The translations under genes and the position numbers were made by a program. DNA of 64,000 bases. Source: Amaurobius ferox (lineage: Eukaryota > Arthropoda > Arachnida > Araneae > Amaurobiidae). This document shows, in pieces, positions 35,066-45,503 of the stretch. How positions within the stretch are numbered: position 1 is the stretch's first letter; each line of letters begins with the position of its first letter. The stretch lies in NCBI GenBank assembly GCA_951213105.1, contig OX578140.1, positions 118,341,653 to 118,405,652 on the forward strand, written 5' to 3'. Under the pieces are notes generated by a model. The model saw only the letters and a program-made list of their open reading frames with translations. It was not told the origin of the DNA and did not search any database.

Positions 35066-36064
35066 CCCTTATCCTAGATCTTGGCTACGCTTATATGCAA
35101 GAGAATTAAATAATGCGAAACCAGTCCACGGTGCATTTTAAAGATTCATATTAATATAGTGATTTGTACTACATAGTATAATACAAAGAAAAGTCTTGTG
35201 ACGGGATTTTTGGATGCTGAAATTATTATGAAAGAAAAAATATATTGTACATGTGAGGGTTCTTAGTAAAAACAGATTCGATCTCAGATGAGCAATGTGC
35301 TAATGAGATACTTCCTATTGTATCTAGAAGCCACCCTGAAGGCAGTACAAAATGCCCTTTCCTGGTGTTCTACCCATTTCCGGAGCCCCAGCTGATTTGC
35401 GGATCTTTTGAGCATTGTTCGTGTAAGAGATGTGGCAATTTGCGGAAACGTGTGTAAAGAAGACGCGCCTGTCGAAATAAAATAGCGGTCGATTACATGT
35501 CCACTCTCAATTGAAATTCTTATCAGCACTATCTTTCACCGTACAAAAAAGACAGCACTTCTAGGCAGCCCCCACCTTGTTCTAATGTTCAAGCGGTAAT
35601 GGTGTTTCATGTTTTCTTCCAAATTCACAGGGCCACCCACAGGAATTTTTCCCTGTAGCCGAACATATGAGATAAAACAAAATATCTGCTAGACATTATC
35701 ATACATTCTTTTTTTATGTTTACATGGTAATATGTATCAAAATGCAAAACAAAAGTTTGGTTTTAAAGCATTCAAGTTATTCATATAATTCTTTTAAAAA
35801 TTATTGAAAAATTTCAATTTCAAGTAAACAATATCAATACGTGCGATCCAAATTTCTGCTAAAGAAATGAAATTATCTTTGTAAAAAGCAGAATACAACT
35901 CAAAATACTAATATTGACCGGATTCGAAGGCAAAAAACCTTCTTCATCAGATCACACAGAACCGCAACCTTCACTCGTATTCCCAGTGCACCGATCCAAC
36001 ATCCGTGGACAAATTTCGCACTTCTTAGCTCATTTGCATATGGATGTAACTATGTATCTAGGAA
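35066..36064. other. Centre of the foldback-like element
   Basis: Mostly unique sequence. The minus-strand frame at 35284-35529 (around 'RYFISTGASSLHTFPQIATS') was not recognised. The stretch at 35855-35985 resembles the inverted-repeat MITE at 41345-41480, sharing 'gctaaag' and 'ccttcttcatcaga.cacac', so another small element is nested here. Confidence 0.5.
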
Positions 36065-36329
36065 AAAAGGGGGTCGACGATCGAATGGAACTTATAGTAC
36101 AAAATTCATTTTTTTAAAATATGGACAATTTTGAGAACTAATGTAATTGTTCGGAGAATGAGGTTTTTTACCACACATCCCGTCTCCCATGCCTACACCA
36201 CTAATTATAATTATATATATGCCGAAAATATTAAATTCTACCCGAAAAGGAATTAATATGCTAAATTTGGATTTTCTATCTTCTCCAGTTTTCGGGTTAT
36301 TCTAAAAAAAAAAATGAGTATATTCCTAT

Positions 36330-37225
36330 GGCAGGCCCAGCCCGGGCTAACTAAATAAAGTTCAAAACCGAAAAAATGAAATATACCACAAAAGACAATA
36401 GCATGCTAAACTTGGAATTTTTAGCTACTCCGGTTCTCGAGTTATTCATCAAACATGATCGCATTCCTAAGGCGGACTCAAGACGGGTTAGTTCGATGTG
36501 GTTCAAATTATAAATTATGATAAACCCCAAAAGAAATTGATATACTAAATTTAGATTTTTCAGCTGCTCCGATTTACGAGTTATTCTCGAAAAACGAGTA
36601 CATTATCACTATGTCGGGCCCAAGACGGGCGAGTCCGATGAGGTTCAAAATCCAAAGAAATAAAATATACCCTAAAAGACAACGATATACTAAATTTAGA
36701 TATACTAGCTGCTACAGTTTTGAAGCTATTCTTAAAAAACAAGTACATTCTTCTTGTTGGGACCGGGACGGGCTAGCCCGATCACGTTTAAAATCCAATG
36801 AGCTAAGACATACCGCAAACGACATTCTAAATTTGAAACTTTTAGATAATCCGGTTTTAGAGTTATTCCCCCCAAAAAGTGAATTTCTAAGACGGGTCCA
36901 AAACGGGTTCGCCCGATACGGTTCAAAATCAAAGAAATTAAAATATTCCCCACAAGATAAGGATGTACCTACTAAATTTATATTTTCTAGTTGCCCTGAT
37001 TTTCCAGTTATTCTAAAAAAAAAAAAAAAACAGGTCCATTCCTATATCGGGCTCAGGACGGGCTACCCCGATAAAGTTCAAATCCGAAGAAACTTAGATA
37101 TACCCCAAAAGCCAACGACATGTTAAACTTGGAATTTTTAGCTACTTCGGTTCTCGCATTATTCTTCAGAAACGAATGCATTCTTCAGCGAATCCAAGAC
37201 GGGCTAGCCCGATGAGGTTCAAAAT
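36330..37225 (-). repeat. 140-bp subrepeat array, right arm (inverted)
   Basis: About seven units of the left-arm subrepeat on the opposite strand, with 'gacgggctagcccgat' variants at about 36340, 36474, 36615, 36760, 36893, 37048 and 37192. Fewer units than on the left show that the arms have gained or lost units since they were made. The frame at 36611-37126 is array-derived. Confidence 0.92.
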
Positions 37226-37496
37226 ATATCCCTATCACAATCTCTCTGAAAATCAAATGACTTTTTATGTATACCACTTACAATAATCACACCAAATTTT
37301 AAACAAATTCTTCAGTTATTTCGAAAGATATCGATCATTTCATTTGCAAAAAATTCCCATTAGTTTCAATGTTAACTCCTCTGCTTTTAACTGCTTATTC
37401 GAGACCAATGCTGTCTGGAGGAGGCGGCTCTTCAGGAATATCTCCCAGCATTGGGAGGTATAGGCGGTCGGCACACTATTCCTTCTAGACACTGTA

Positions 37497-38449
37497 ACCG
37501 GTGGTCAGAATTAAAACACCCCTACTCTGAGCTCTCTATAGATCGAACTACTCAGTGTAAAGGCTCCAAAATTGTTGAACATACTATTCAAGACATGGGG
37601 AAAGGGATTACGCGAAAAAAAAATTAGTTCCAGAAACACCGATAGGTGGCGCTGTATAACAGAAAATATGCTGGAAAGACACAAAATACACATTTGTAAC
37701 ATATTTTATTCGAATGTACCAAACATTCATATCACAAGGACCTTATCGATGCAGGGAATGCTGCGTATAACGTTATCCATTGATTGTTCAACAATAGCGG
37801 TGGCAACATCGTCAACGACATCTGAACGAGTCGATTTGCGTCCTCGACCCGGCTGAACTCCAAGATGTCCAGTTTTCTCGAATCGAGCGATCATTCTCCT
37901 GAGAGCTTGTGGAAGTAATGGTCCTTTGCGTAAATTCTTAAGTCGACGGAACTCTCGAAGTGCAGCTGCAGCATGTCCTTTGTTTTCATAAAACAGCTTC
38001 ACAAGCAAAGTGCGTTCTGGCAGTGTGACAGCCATCGCTGATAAGAATGAAAATTTCCCAGTTTGATTCCCTTTTATGCCCAGAACATAGTAGCTGCAAA
38101 CCAAGGGTTTATGCAAATTTTTGTGCTTACAGTGCGAAATTGCAGTTACAATGACAGTTTAAGTTTCTTCACTTTTTTATCTTCTATTTTTTTCATATCG
38201 GCAAAAGAAATTAAAAAAGAAAAATTCCATATCGCATGTGTTTGTTTTTTTGTGATTATTTTGTGTCTTTTCAGCATATTTTCTGTTGTACAGCGCCACC
38301 TATTGGTGTTTTTGGAACTAATTTTTTTTGTCGCGTAATCCCTTTCCCCATGTCTTGAATAGTAGATTCAACAATTTTGGAGCCTTTACACTGAGTAGTT
38401 CGATGTATAAAGAGCTCAGAGTAGGGGTGTTTTAATTCTGACCACCCGG
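37497..38449 (-). mobile_element. Mariner-like nonautonomous element with long TIRs
   Basis: 953 bp between TA dinucleotides at 37495-37496 and 38450-38451. Terminal inverted repeats of about 190-210 bp start ACCGGTGGTCAGAATTAAAA on the left and CCGGGTGGTCAGAATTAAAA (read inward) on the right, with few mismatches. The centre keeps only the N-terminal part of a transposase. It sits exactly at the right end of the foldback-like element. Confidence 0.92.
37727..38035 (-). pseudogene. Transposase N-terminal helix-turn-helix fragment
   Basis: The frame from the ATG at 38035 reads 'MAVTLPERTLLVKLFYENKG', then 'AAALREFRRLKNLRKGPL', 'RMIARFEKTGHLGVQPGRGR' and a short continuation. This is the helix-turn-helix pattern at the N terminus of mariner-like transposases in arthropods: ten or so residues, ER..LVKLFYEN, a recognition helix, then RF..TG.....GRGR. 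No DDE catalytic domain follows. Since both termini are present, the element is internally deleted. Whether the fragment is still translated is unknown. Confidence 0.8.
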
Positions 38450-38451
38450 TA

Positions 38452-39577
38452 TATCAGCTTCAGGTAGTGTTGTCTAGACATAAAGCTTGCTTAACCGGGG
38501 ATTGGGGGTCCCATCCCAATCCCCCACCCCCGGCCAATTTTTGGTATATTGCTTCCATTCCATTTTCTTCCTTTGTGGTGTGATATTTGAATCTTCGTTA
38601 TAGTGCAGCTTAGCGCTTTAAAAGAGTGATTACTGGTATTTTTATAATTTTTGCACTCTAATGAATATTTTATATATATTATATATATATGTGTGTGTTT
38701 TCAGAAAAATATCTATATAATTAATATATGACAACAAACAATTGAAAAATATTATTAACATTTAAATGTATCTTGTCAGTTTGAGCTCATTCACACCTCA
38801 TTGTTGAATGAGAAAATATTAAAAAGTAATTTAATATTCTTTTTTGTAAATATAATCTAATTTAACTATAAAAATTTTTTAAGTACAAATAGCTTTTATC
38901 AATAATAAATTTTTTGCAGCAAAAAATTCAATTTATCAGTGCTCGGTAACTTCATGCCTTCGATTTTTTTTTAGTACCCTGCCCTTTTTTAATTCTTGGA
39001 AACTTTTAGGATGAAATCATCCATATGAGATATCATCAATTTTGCTCCAAAAAAATCTGGCTTTGCCACCGAAACGACAGTAGTTTTTACTTTCTTATAC
39101 CACTGTAGTAGCTGCTATTCTGAACCCCTACTTGGCCTAGAAGTTCGTGGACTTTTTTTTAAAATGTAGCCATCAAACCAGAGATGATACTGAAACTTTT
39201 AAAATTGTTTTTAAATATTTGTAAAAAACTTGTTTTTTAGGTTAAAAAGAGAGGACCAAAATAAACACATCTACTCTACAAAAAAAAGTTAGAATCTCCC
39301 TTTTAAAAAAAAAAAAACAAGAAACAAATAAATTTTAAAGATTCTCTAGGTTCAAATTTGGATTTTTCCCATTCCCCAGTAGGGCTAGAGAAACCCTAAC
39401 GATCAGCAGCGCTCACTTCGTCCGTTCGAGGCACTTATTGAATCCCCAATAATTTTGTTGCGATTTCTTCGAACCCCTAATATTTTTGTGCATATTTAGT
39501 GAGGAAAATGTATGCATATACACAAATTTTGTTATCAATTTTTCAAGTTTTTCATTATTCATTCCCTATTTACTATA
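38452..39577. other. Intergenic sequence, no gene
   Basis: Contains a C-rich block at 38508-38532, TA microsatellites near 38672-38690 and A tracts near 39282-39330. Nothing coding or bounded was recognised. Confidence 0.5.
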
Positions 39578-39579
39578 TA

Positions 39580-40445
39580 CAAGGTGTCCCAAAAAGATTG
39601 AAATACTCTTTAATTCTTTATCTGTTGGAGATAAGTGGGCAATGTAAATGGCAAAAATATTGAAAGTAAAATAGGAAATAAGACTAAATAGTCCTCCTTA
39701 ATGAAATAGTCCTCCCATTAATTTTAAAAAAGTTACACTTTTTAAATTTTTATACGACCTCCTCAGTCAAATTTGGTCAATCAGAAAATTTTTATTTTTA
39801 ATGCAACAAGATCATTAAAAAAACCCTGCATATCTGTATCTTTAAAATTAACTGAATTATGATAAAGGAAAAAATCTGACTTATGCCACTTTTCCGTGCC
39901 ATGTAAAGGCTGTTTCATCAGTGAAAATAGGGATCATAAACAAATTGATGATGGAAATTGTTTAGATCAAAAATACATTAATATGTGTCAAAATTTTTTA
40001 TCACAAATGCATATAAATAAAGCATTACACAGACAGAGATCATATAAAGCAGTTGTACTCACTACGCGATTGGGTATCCTATGTATTATCATTCAGTTTT
40101 ATCTTTTTGTGATATGTCACAAATTTACATTTCTAATTTGATATACGGTACCCATCCACAATGTTCAATTAAATATAACTTGCTCAATTTTAAAGATACA
40201 GATATGCAAGTTTTTTTAATAATCTTGTTGCATTAAAAATAAAAATTTTCTGATTGACCAAATTTGTCTAAGGGGGTCGTATAAAAATTTAAAAAGTGTA
40301 ACTTTTTGAAAATTAATGGGAGGACTATTTCATTAACATAGTCTTATTTCCTACCTTACTTTCACCATTTTTGCAATTTACATTGCCAACTTATCTCTAA
40401 CAGGTAAAGAATTAAAGCACATTTCAATCTTTTTGGGACACCCTC
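39580..40445. mobile_element. Mariner-type MITE with about 260-bp TIRs
   Basis: 866 bp flanked by TA at 39578-39579 and 40446-40447. The left end has 'aggtgtcccaaaaagattga' and the right end, read inward, 'gggtgtcccaaaaagattga'. The inverted arms extend to about 39850 and 40170, sharing for example 'gtgtaactttttgaaaatta' (right arm) against its complement. A 'gggtgtcccaaaa' start is typical of mariner elements. The centre of about 320 bp has a frame (39896-40141) that is not recognised. Confidence 0.92.
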
Positions 40446-40447
40446 TA

Positions 40448-41119
40448 TAAAGTGTGTATAAAAAATTTCCCCTCAGACTGTTTATTGTATTTACTGAATA
40501 CAAAATTTTTACTCAGAAATGATTTAAAGAGATTTTTTTGGCATTATCATTGGTAAATATACCTAAAAATACATTTTGCATTTTTTGTTACTTTTATGAA
40601 GATAATTGAGTTAGAAATTCACAGTATCTGTATATTGTATATAATGATGTTGCGCTTACAAAAGGAAAATATAAATGAAATAAATAATTATCTAAAAGGG
40701 AAAAAATATTTTTCTGTACTTAACTATAATTTGCTTCATTGTAACATTTCAAAAGTCTTATTGTGCCAGATAATCAGACTGAATGAAATTTAATGTAGAT
40801 TTAAGCCTTTGAAAAATGCATGGATCATTATTACAGGAACCTCCAATAATTTTCTGAGTTGGTACGTATACTAACTATAGATGTTAATCACATCAAAAAA
40901 AGATCAGAATCAATTTCCAATGACATAATAACTGCCATACATATTTTTGACAGTTTACAATGGCCATGCATGGCAGAAATTTTGAATTTCTTCATTAACA
41001 TGTAAGTGTATTTATTTAGTCGAATGGACAGAATATAAGCTCACTACATCTTGAGTAAATTTCAATGAAGCATTGCTAACAGTCTATTAAAATGAATATA
41101 GGTTTAAAAAGTTGTTACT
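40448..41119. other. Intergenic sequence, no gene
   Basis: AT-rich. The 65-residue frame at 40596-40793 is low complexity, and no similarity was recognised. Confidence 0.5.
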
Positions 41120-41345
41120 TATTTAATTTTTTTTTAATGTTTTACCAAATGCTGTGAAATCGGAGTTGGTAAAAATTTACAGTCTCCTAAAAACTATTTA
41201 AAAATAATTTTATATTGGAATATTTTATTTTTTTTAAGCTGTTTCAAGTAGTTTTTAAACAATAAATTTAAAAAACATCAAATGTTTACCAACTAAAAAA
41301 CTGTTGATATAAATATTTAATTATATACTAACAGTTCAAACTACT
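41120..41345 (+). repeat. hAT-type 'GAGTCGG' MITE, left fragment
   Basis: Shares 'ggagttggtaaaaattta', 'ctatttaaaaataat', 'ggaatattt', 'aaaaaacatcaaatgtttac' and 'aaaaaactgttgat' with the copies at 49230-49512 and 58468-58697. Its missing distal part, 'tttatgtcagcatcagagtc', appears at 44126-44146, on the far side of two later insertions. Confidence 0.8.
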
Positions 41346-41354
41346 GCTAAAGCA

Positions 41355-41633
41355 TAAAATTCGAATAACTTTGTTAAAAGCAGCTTATAATGAAAAATTA
41401 AAAGTTTTGACAAGTTTCAAAGGCAAAATCAGCCTTCTTCATCAGAACACACAAGTCCCACAACTTTCACTTGTAAAGTTGCTGTTTCTGATTCAGTCGT
41501 TGATCTTTCTCTGGTGAATGACAGTTGCACTACTTGTGTGTCTTGACAAAAAAAGCTATTTTTGCCTTTGAAACTGGTAGAAACTTTTAATATTTTATTA
41601 TATATGTTGTTTTTAACAAAGTTATTACAATTT
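41355..41633. mobile_element. Small inverted-repeat MITE
   Basis: Arms of about 85 bp at 41355-41440 and 41546-41633 are inverted copies: 'taactttgttaaaa', 'aaaagttt', 'agtttcaaaggcaaaa'. The loop holds 'ccttcttcatcagaacacac'. A half copy lies at 35855-35985. It is inserted in the GAGTCGG-type MITE. Confidence 0.85.
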
Positions 41634-41643
41634 CATAAAAATA

Positions 41644-44123
41644 CACCTGTCTCCCAATTTACACGGAAGATAGGTTCTGCACAAAACTGTGTAAATTGAA
41701 ATCTTGGATTTTGCTAAGTAAAATCGTGTAAAATGAAAATAACCCCAAAATGTGCATGATTCAGTAATTTATTTAATTAAAACAAAAGTAAGACATCTTA
41801 GAAAACTTAAAATTATACTTAGTTTATAAAACAACAAACATATGAATGTAGTAATATAACATATTTAATTTATTTTACATTAGGAACAAAGAACAAAAAA
41901 ACAAAAAGACCCTTAATTAATTATAAGTTTAATCACTGTCATCACTTTCATGTACTATCAGTCTTTTCTTTCTGATAGGTATGATGTCACTTTCATCACT
42001 TGAGCTTTCTTGATGCGATTCTGGCTCAAAGGTTGACGAATTAGGCAAGATCTCGGGTTGACAAGACTTTGTCATGAAATCGGTAATGGACAATTGTGTA
42101 GGTTTTTTTGCTAAATCTTTATAGACTTCTTCATATTGATTTAAGGATTTACGAAGGTCTCGCTAGAATCGGAGAGCTCGATCAACATTTGTGTCATATT
42201 GTAAGAAATGGTTGCCCAATTTTCTTCCCAAATCAAGTCCTGCGCTTATGATTCTTGCTGTGAATGCAACTGGTTCAGATTGCTCTTTATCAGGATCATT
42301 ATCTTCATCATGTTTGTTTGTTTCACGAATCATGTTAATTAAATCATCTTCATTCAATTCTTCATCAGCCATTATTTCTTCAATATCTGCCTGAGCTAAA
42401 TCTTCAAAACCTTCTCCTCCTATGGTATGGGCCAACTCAGTGATCTGAGAATATTTATGCTCTATTGGTGATTTATCATTTCCACTTTCAACATCTGGCT
42501 ATATTGCTTTCCAGCAGGCGTTGATCGTTTGATCTGAGTGTATGACAGTCCAACATGCTTAACATAATCTAAAATTGTAAATTTCTTCCAAGCATCCATC
42601 AGAGTAAGTGATTCATCATTCTCCATTTGTTCTAAGATATACCTGAAAGTTTGCTTGATGTACAGTGCTTTAAAAGTTGAAATTATCCCTTGATCTAACG
42701 GCTGTAATAAGGAAGTTGTATTCTTTGGTAAAAAAACAACTTTTACATTTTTGTGTTGTAAATCTGGAGGATGACCTGGTGCATTATCAATTAATAGAAG
42801 AGCTTTAAAAGGCAATACTTTTTTAGTTAAATAATTTTTGACATCTGGAACAAAGAAGTTATGGAGTCATTTATTGAAAGCTATGGCAGTGACCCATGCT
42901 TTTCTATTAGCCATCCAATAGAAGGGAAGGTTTTTGATATTTATTCCTTTGAATGATCGTGGTGATTTTGATTTGTTAATCACCAATGGTTTCATCATAT
43001 AATCGCCAGAAGCATTGCAACAGAAAAGAACTGTTATATGACTTTTCGATACTTTATGACCACTAGCTGATTTGTGAGCTTTGGCTATAAAATTTCTGTC
43101 CGGCATTTTTTTTCCAGAATAATCCGGACTCGTTAGCATTGAAAAACTGATCAGAAGTGTAGGAGTTAGCGGCAATGATTTCAGCAAGTTTTGCCGGATA
43201 TTGTTGTGCCGCATCTGAATTAGCAGATGCACTTTCACCTTTCATTTTCAGATTATGTAAAGAAGTCTTTGTTTGAATGTCTTGAACCACCCATGGCTTG
43301 CGGAAAAAGATACCTTCTTTTCATCGGACGAAGTCGACGGCGACTGATTCTTAAGTGATTGATAAATCTTCAAAGCTTTATTTGTAACAGCATTGATATC
43401 GATCGGGATTCGCTTTTGAGTTTGGTCTTCTATCCATATCCCTAAGGCTTTTCCATATTTTCCATTGTAACATCTCTAACATGTGAAGTCGCACTCATAC
43501 TGCTGCAGGTTCCAGCTGCTACACTTTTTCTAATGGAGTCTTCATTTTTTCTTATTGTCCTTATTGTGGCTTCATTCATGGAGTAAAATTTAGCAACATC
43601 CGTTACTTTTTCTCTATTACGTAGATGGTCTAATATTTGAATTTTAGTTTCTAAAGAAATAACTTTTCTTTTCATTTGATTTTTCTTCAAATCCTTTGAC
43701 ATTATAGAACCTTAACAAATTTACGCAAACTATAAAGATGCAAGAAAAACTATAAATGTTGAAACCAGTTCAAAAGATAAACGCACAATAATATAAGCTT
43801 TGCTCCTAAAATGTTTCTGCACTATGTACTTGCATGAACCAGATAGCTTTACTGTTGTGAAATACATACGGGGATTCCCCTATTATGGGAATTCCCTATA
43901 CGGGGATTCCCCTAAATGTATATATTTTACAACACCAGGGATCCCCTGTTGTTTTTATCAGTATTACCAAAGGAATAAAATTCAAAAATGTCATCAAATC
44001 TTTGTATAGGCGTATATGGAGTGGAATATACATTTTTATCAATTTTTTGAAATCTGTTAATTTATAAACCGTGTAAAAGCGAAATCATGTAAAACAAGTG
44101 CCGTGTAAATCGGGGAATAAGTG
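41644..44123 (-). mobile_element. Tigger (pogo) element, TA TSD
   Basis: 2480 bp flanked by TA at 41642-41643 and 44124-44125. Terminal inverted repeats of about 26 bp: CACCTGTCTCCCAATTTACA on the left, CACTTATTCCCCGATTTACA read inward on the right, both followed by CGG. Additional 'gtgtaaa' motifs repeat subterminally on both sides. It carries a minus-strand Tigger transposase relic. It disrupts the MITE pair to its left, whose distal sequence resumes at 44126. Confidence 0.94.
41929..43702 (-). pseudogene. Tigger transposase relic (CENP-B/jerky-like)
   Basis: Starting at 43702, 'KRKVISLETKIQILDHLRNR' and 'VTDVAKFYSMNEATIRTIRK' form the N-terminal CENP-B-like helix-turn-helix. The second DNA-binding domain follows around 'LGIWIEDQTQKRIPIDINAV' and 'SASHGWF'. 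The DDE catalytic core includes 'FNANESGLFWKK' (first acidic position), 'KALLLIDNAPGHP' (second Asp), and 'VVFLPKNTTSLLQPLDQGII' with the third Asp. An acidic C-terminal region ends 'RLIVHESDDSD' at a stop at 41931-41929. At least five frame breaks separate these blocks (near 43440-43290, 43240, 42850, 42450 and 42160), so it is inactive. Family members are annotated as tigger transposable element-derived protein 1. Confidence 0.93.
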
Positions 44124-44125
44124 TA

Positions 44126-45150
44126 CTATTTATGTCAGCATCAGAGTCGGATATTTAAAAACAAGATGAGTCAAAATCAGACAGTAGAATAAAAAGGATT
44201 CTTGGAGCTTTACTCCCCCCCCCCCCTTTCAAGTACCACTTTTCCTGAGCATGGTTTCAGCTGCTTAATTGTATAAAAACATCACATGGACATAGGCTAA
44301 AAATTTTAAATTTTAATGCATTTGATTATTTGGTGGTCATTTGCTAAGAGATGATACATTTAAAATGTGTCTATATTGCTGAATTGTAAGTTATACATTC
44401 TATAAAAAGATAAACAAAATTGTGGGAGTTCTTTCTCTTGTGTGGCTGCTATAGAAACCTTGAGAGAGAAAACGCTCCTTCACATATCACGCTGGCCATA
44501 AAACAATGTTTGGAGTCTGATTTGAAAGAAGGGTTCCGGCGTAGGACACTTTTTGGCTTTCCGCATTTACTACTTCTAAAAACATTCATGAACAAATTCT
44601 AGATTTATTTTTTTCTCTTTTGCTCTGAATTTTACATTGCATTTTGACATCTCATTCAGTTATACTACTTTTCATGACTTTGTTAACCCATTCACGACTG
44701 GCGAGTGAGGGAAAAAGCATTTTCACAAGACTGCAAGTAGTGAGAATCGTCTGCTACTCCAGGCCCAGGCACTTTTGAATGCTAAGCCTAATGCTGTGAA
44801 AAAATCATATTAAATAAACTTTGCTTTAAAATTCATCTATCATTATCACAGAAATACATGGTTGTTATTACATTTGAGGGACTTGGCTCTACCATCGTTT
44901 TTCTAATGTGAGTCTTGAAAACTTGTTTGTTTCATTGATTATTACTTATATAATATCAAGAACCCATCAGACTGTCCAAGAGTTGTTTTAAAACTTTTAA
45001 ATCTTTCAAATTGTGTAGAATAAGTGATTGCATAATTTTTATGCCATTGACCGTACACCAAAACACAATCAATTTGATCTACTGTTTAAGATAATTTAAA
45101 TCAGTTAAATTTTTTAAAGAAAATAAAATGTATTAATATTTAAAATAATT
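44126..45150. other. Intergenic sequence downstream of MsrA
   Basis: Begins with the displaced end of the GAGTCGG MITE (44126-44190). A C tract occupies 44214-44226. The remainder is AT-rich with no recognised gene; the frame at 44420-44602 has no recognised similarity. Confidence 0.5.
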
Positions 45151-45156
45151 TTTATT
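45151..45156 (-). terminator. Candidate MsrA poly(A) signal
   Basis: AATAAA on the minus strand about 115 bases after the MsrA stop codon, followed by an A/T-rich stretch. Confidence 0.5.
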
Positions 45157-45271
45157 AAAAATTTTATGCACTGAAAATAAAAAATATAATCTTCAGCAAC
45201 ATAATTTTAAAATGTGCAGGCACTAACTAACCTTATTTAATTCTATGCTTAATTGAGGAAAATGAAATAAT

Positions 45272-45503
45272 CTAACAATGAGTTTGTTTTCCTTTTGCAA
45301 TCATTTTACGGACATAATCCAGATTTTCTTCAGACAAACCAAATTTTTCACATTCGGCATTGAAAGCTGCTAATGTGTTTTCTCCAACTATATATCCATT
45401 TAGCTTAGCTGCAACCTGGGAATGAATTAAATCACTTTGTTTGATTCCAAGACTGTAAAATAACTTTGTATGATGAGTTTGAAAGTAGTACTTTTGGTGG
45501 TAG
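45272..45503 (-). CDS. MsrA: MsrA exon 3 (C-terminal)
   Basis: Follows a good acceptor ('tttatttttcag', AG at 45505-45504). The first base completes the Asp codon split by intron 2. It encodes YHQKYYFQTHHTKLFYSLG and the C-terminal helices, ending QTHC and TAG at 45274-45272. The open minus-strand frame that starts upstream at about 45687 is intronic and reads another frame. Confidence 0.92.

Larger units (their letters stand above)
33231..37496. mobile_element. Foldback-like element with subrepeat-built inverted arms
   Basis: Left arm about 33231-35065, right arm about 36065-37496 in inverted orientation, with a centre of about 1 kb. The outermost parts pair as unique inverted sequence: the left has 'ttacagtgcctagaaggaat' and 'agtgtgccgac', and the right has the complement near 37460-37496. 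Inside, both arms consist of about 140-bp subrepeats. The innermost parts again pair through 'cattcgatcgtcgaccccc' (about 35040 and inverted at 36072-36090). Long inverted arms made of subrepeats define foldback elements. The right end abuts the mariner-like element at 37497, so the last few bases of each are ambiguous. Confidence 0.85.

Noticed and set aside
36611..37126. 171-residue frame on the plus strand
   Set aside because: Reads the inverted subrepeat array; no protein similarity beyond the array itself.
44200..44240. CRISPR-like or regulatory C-rich motif
   Set aside because: Plain C homopolymer; similar C tracts at 27647, 35047 and 58313 have no common flanks or spacing.
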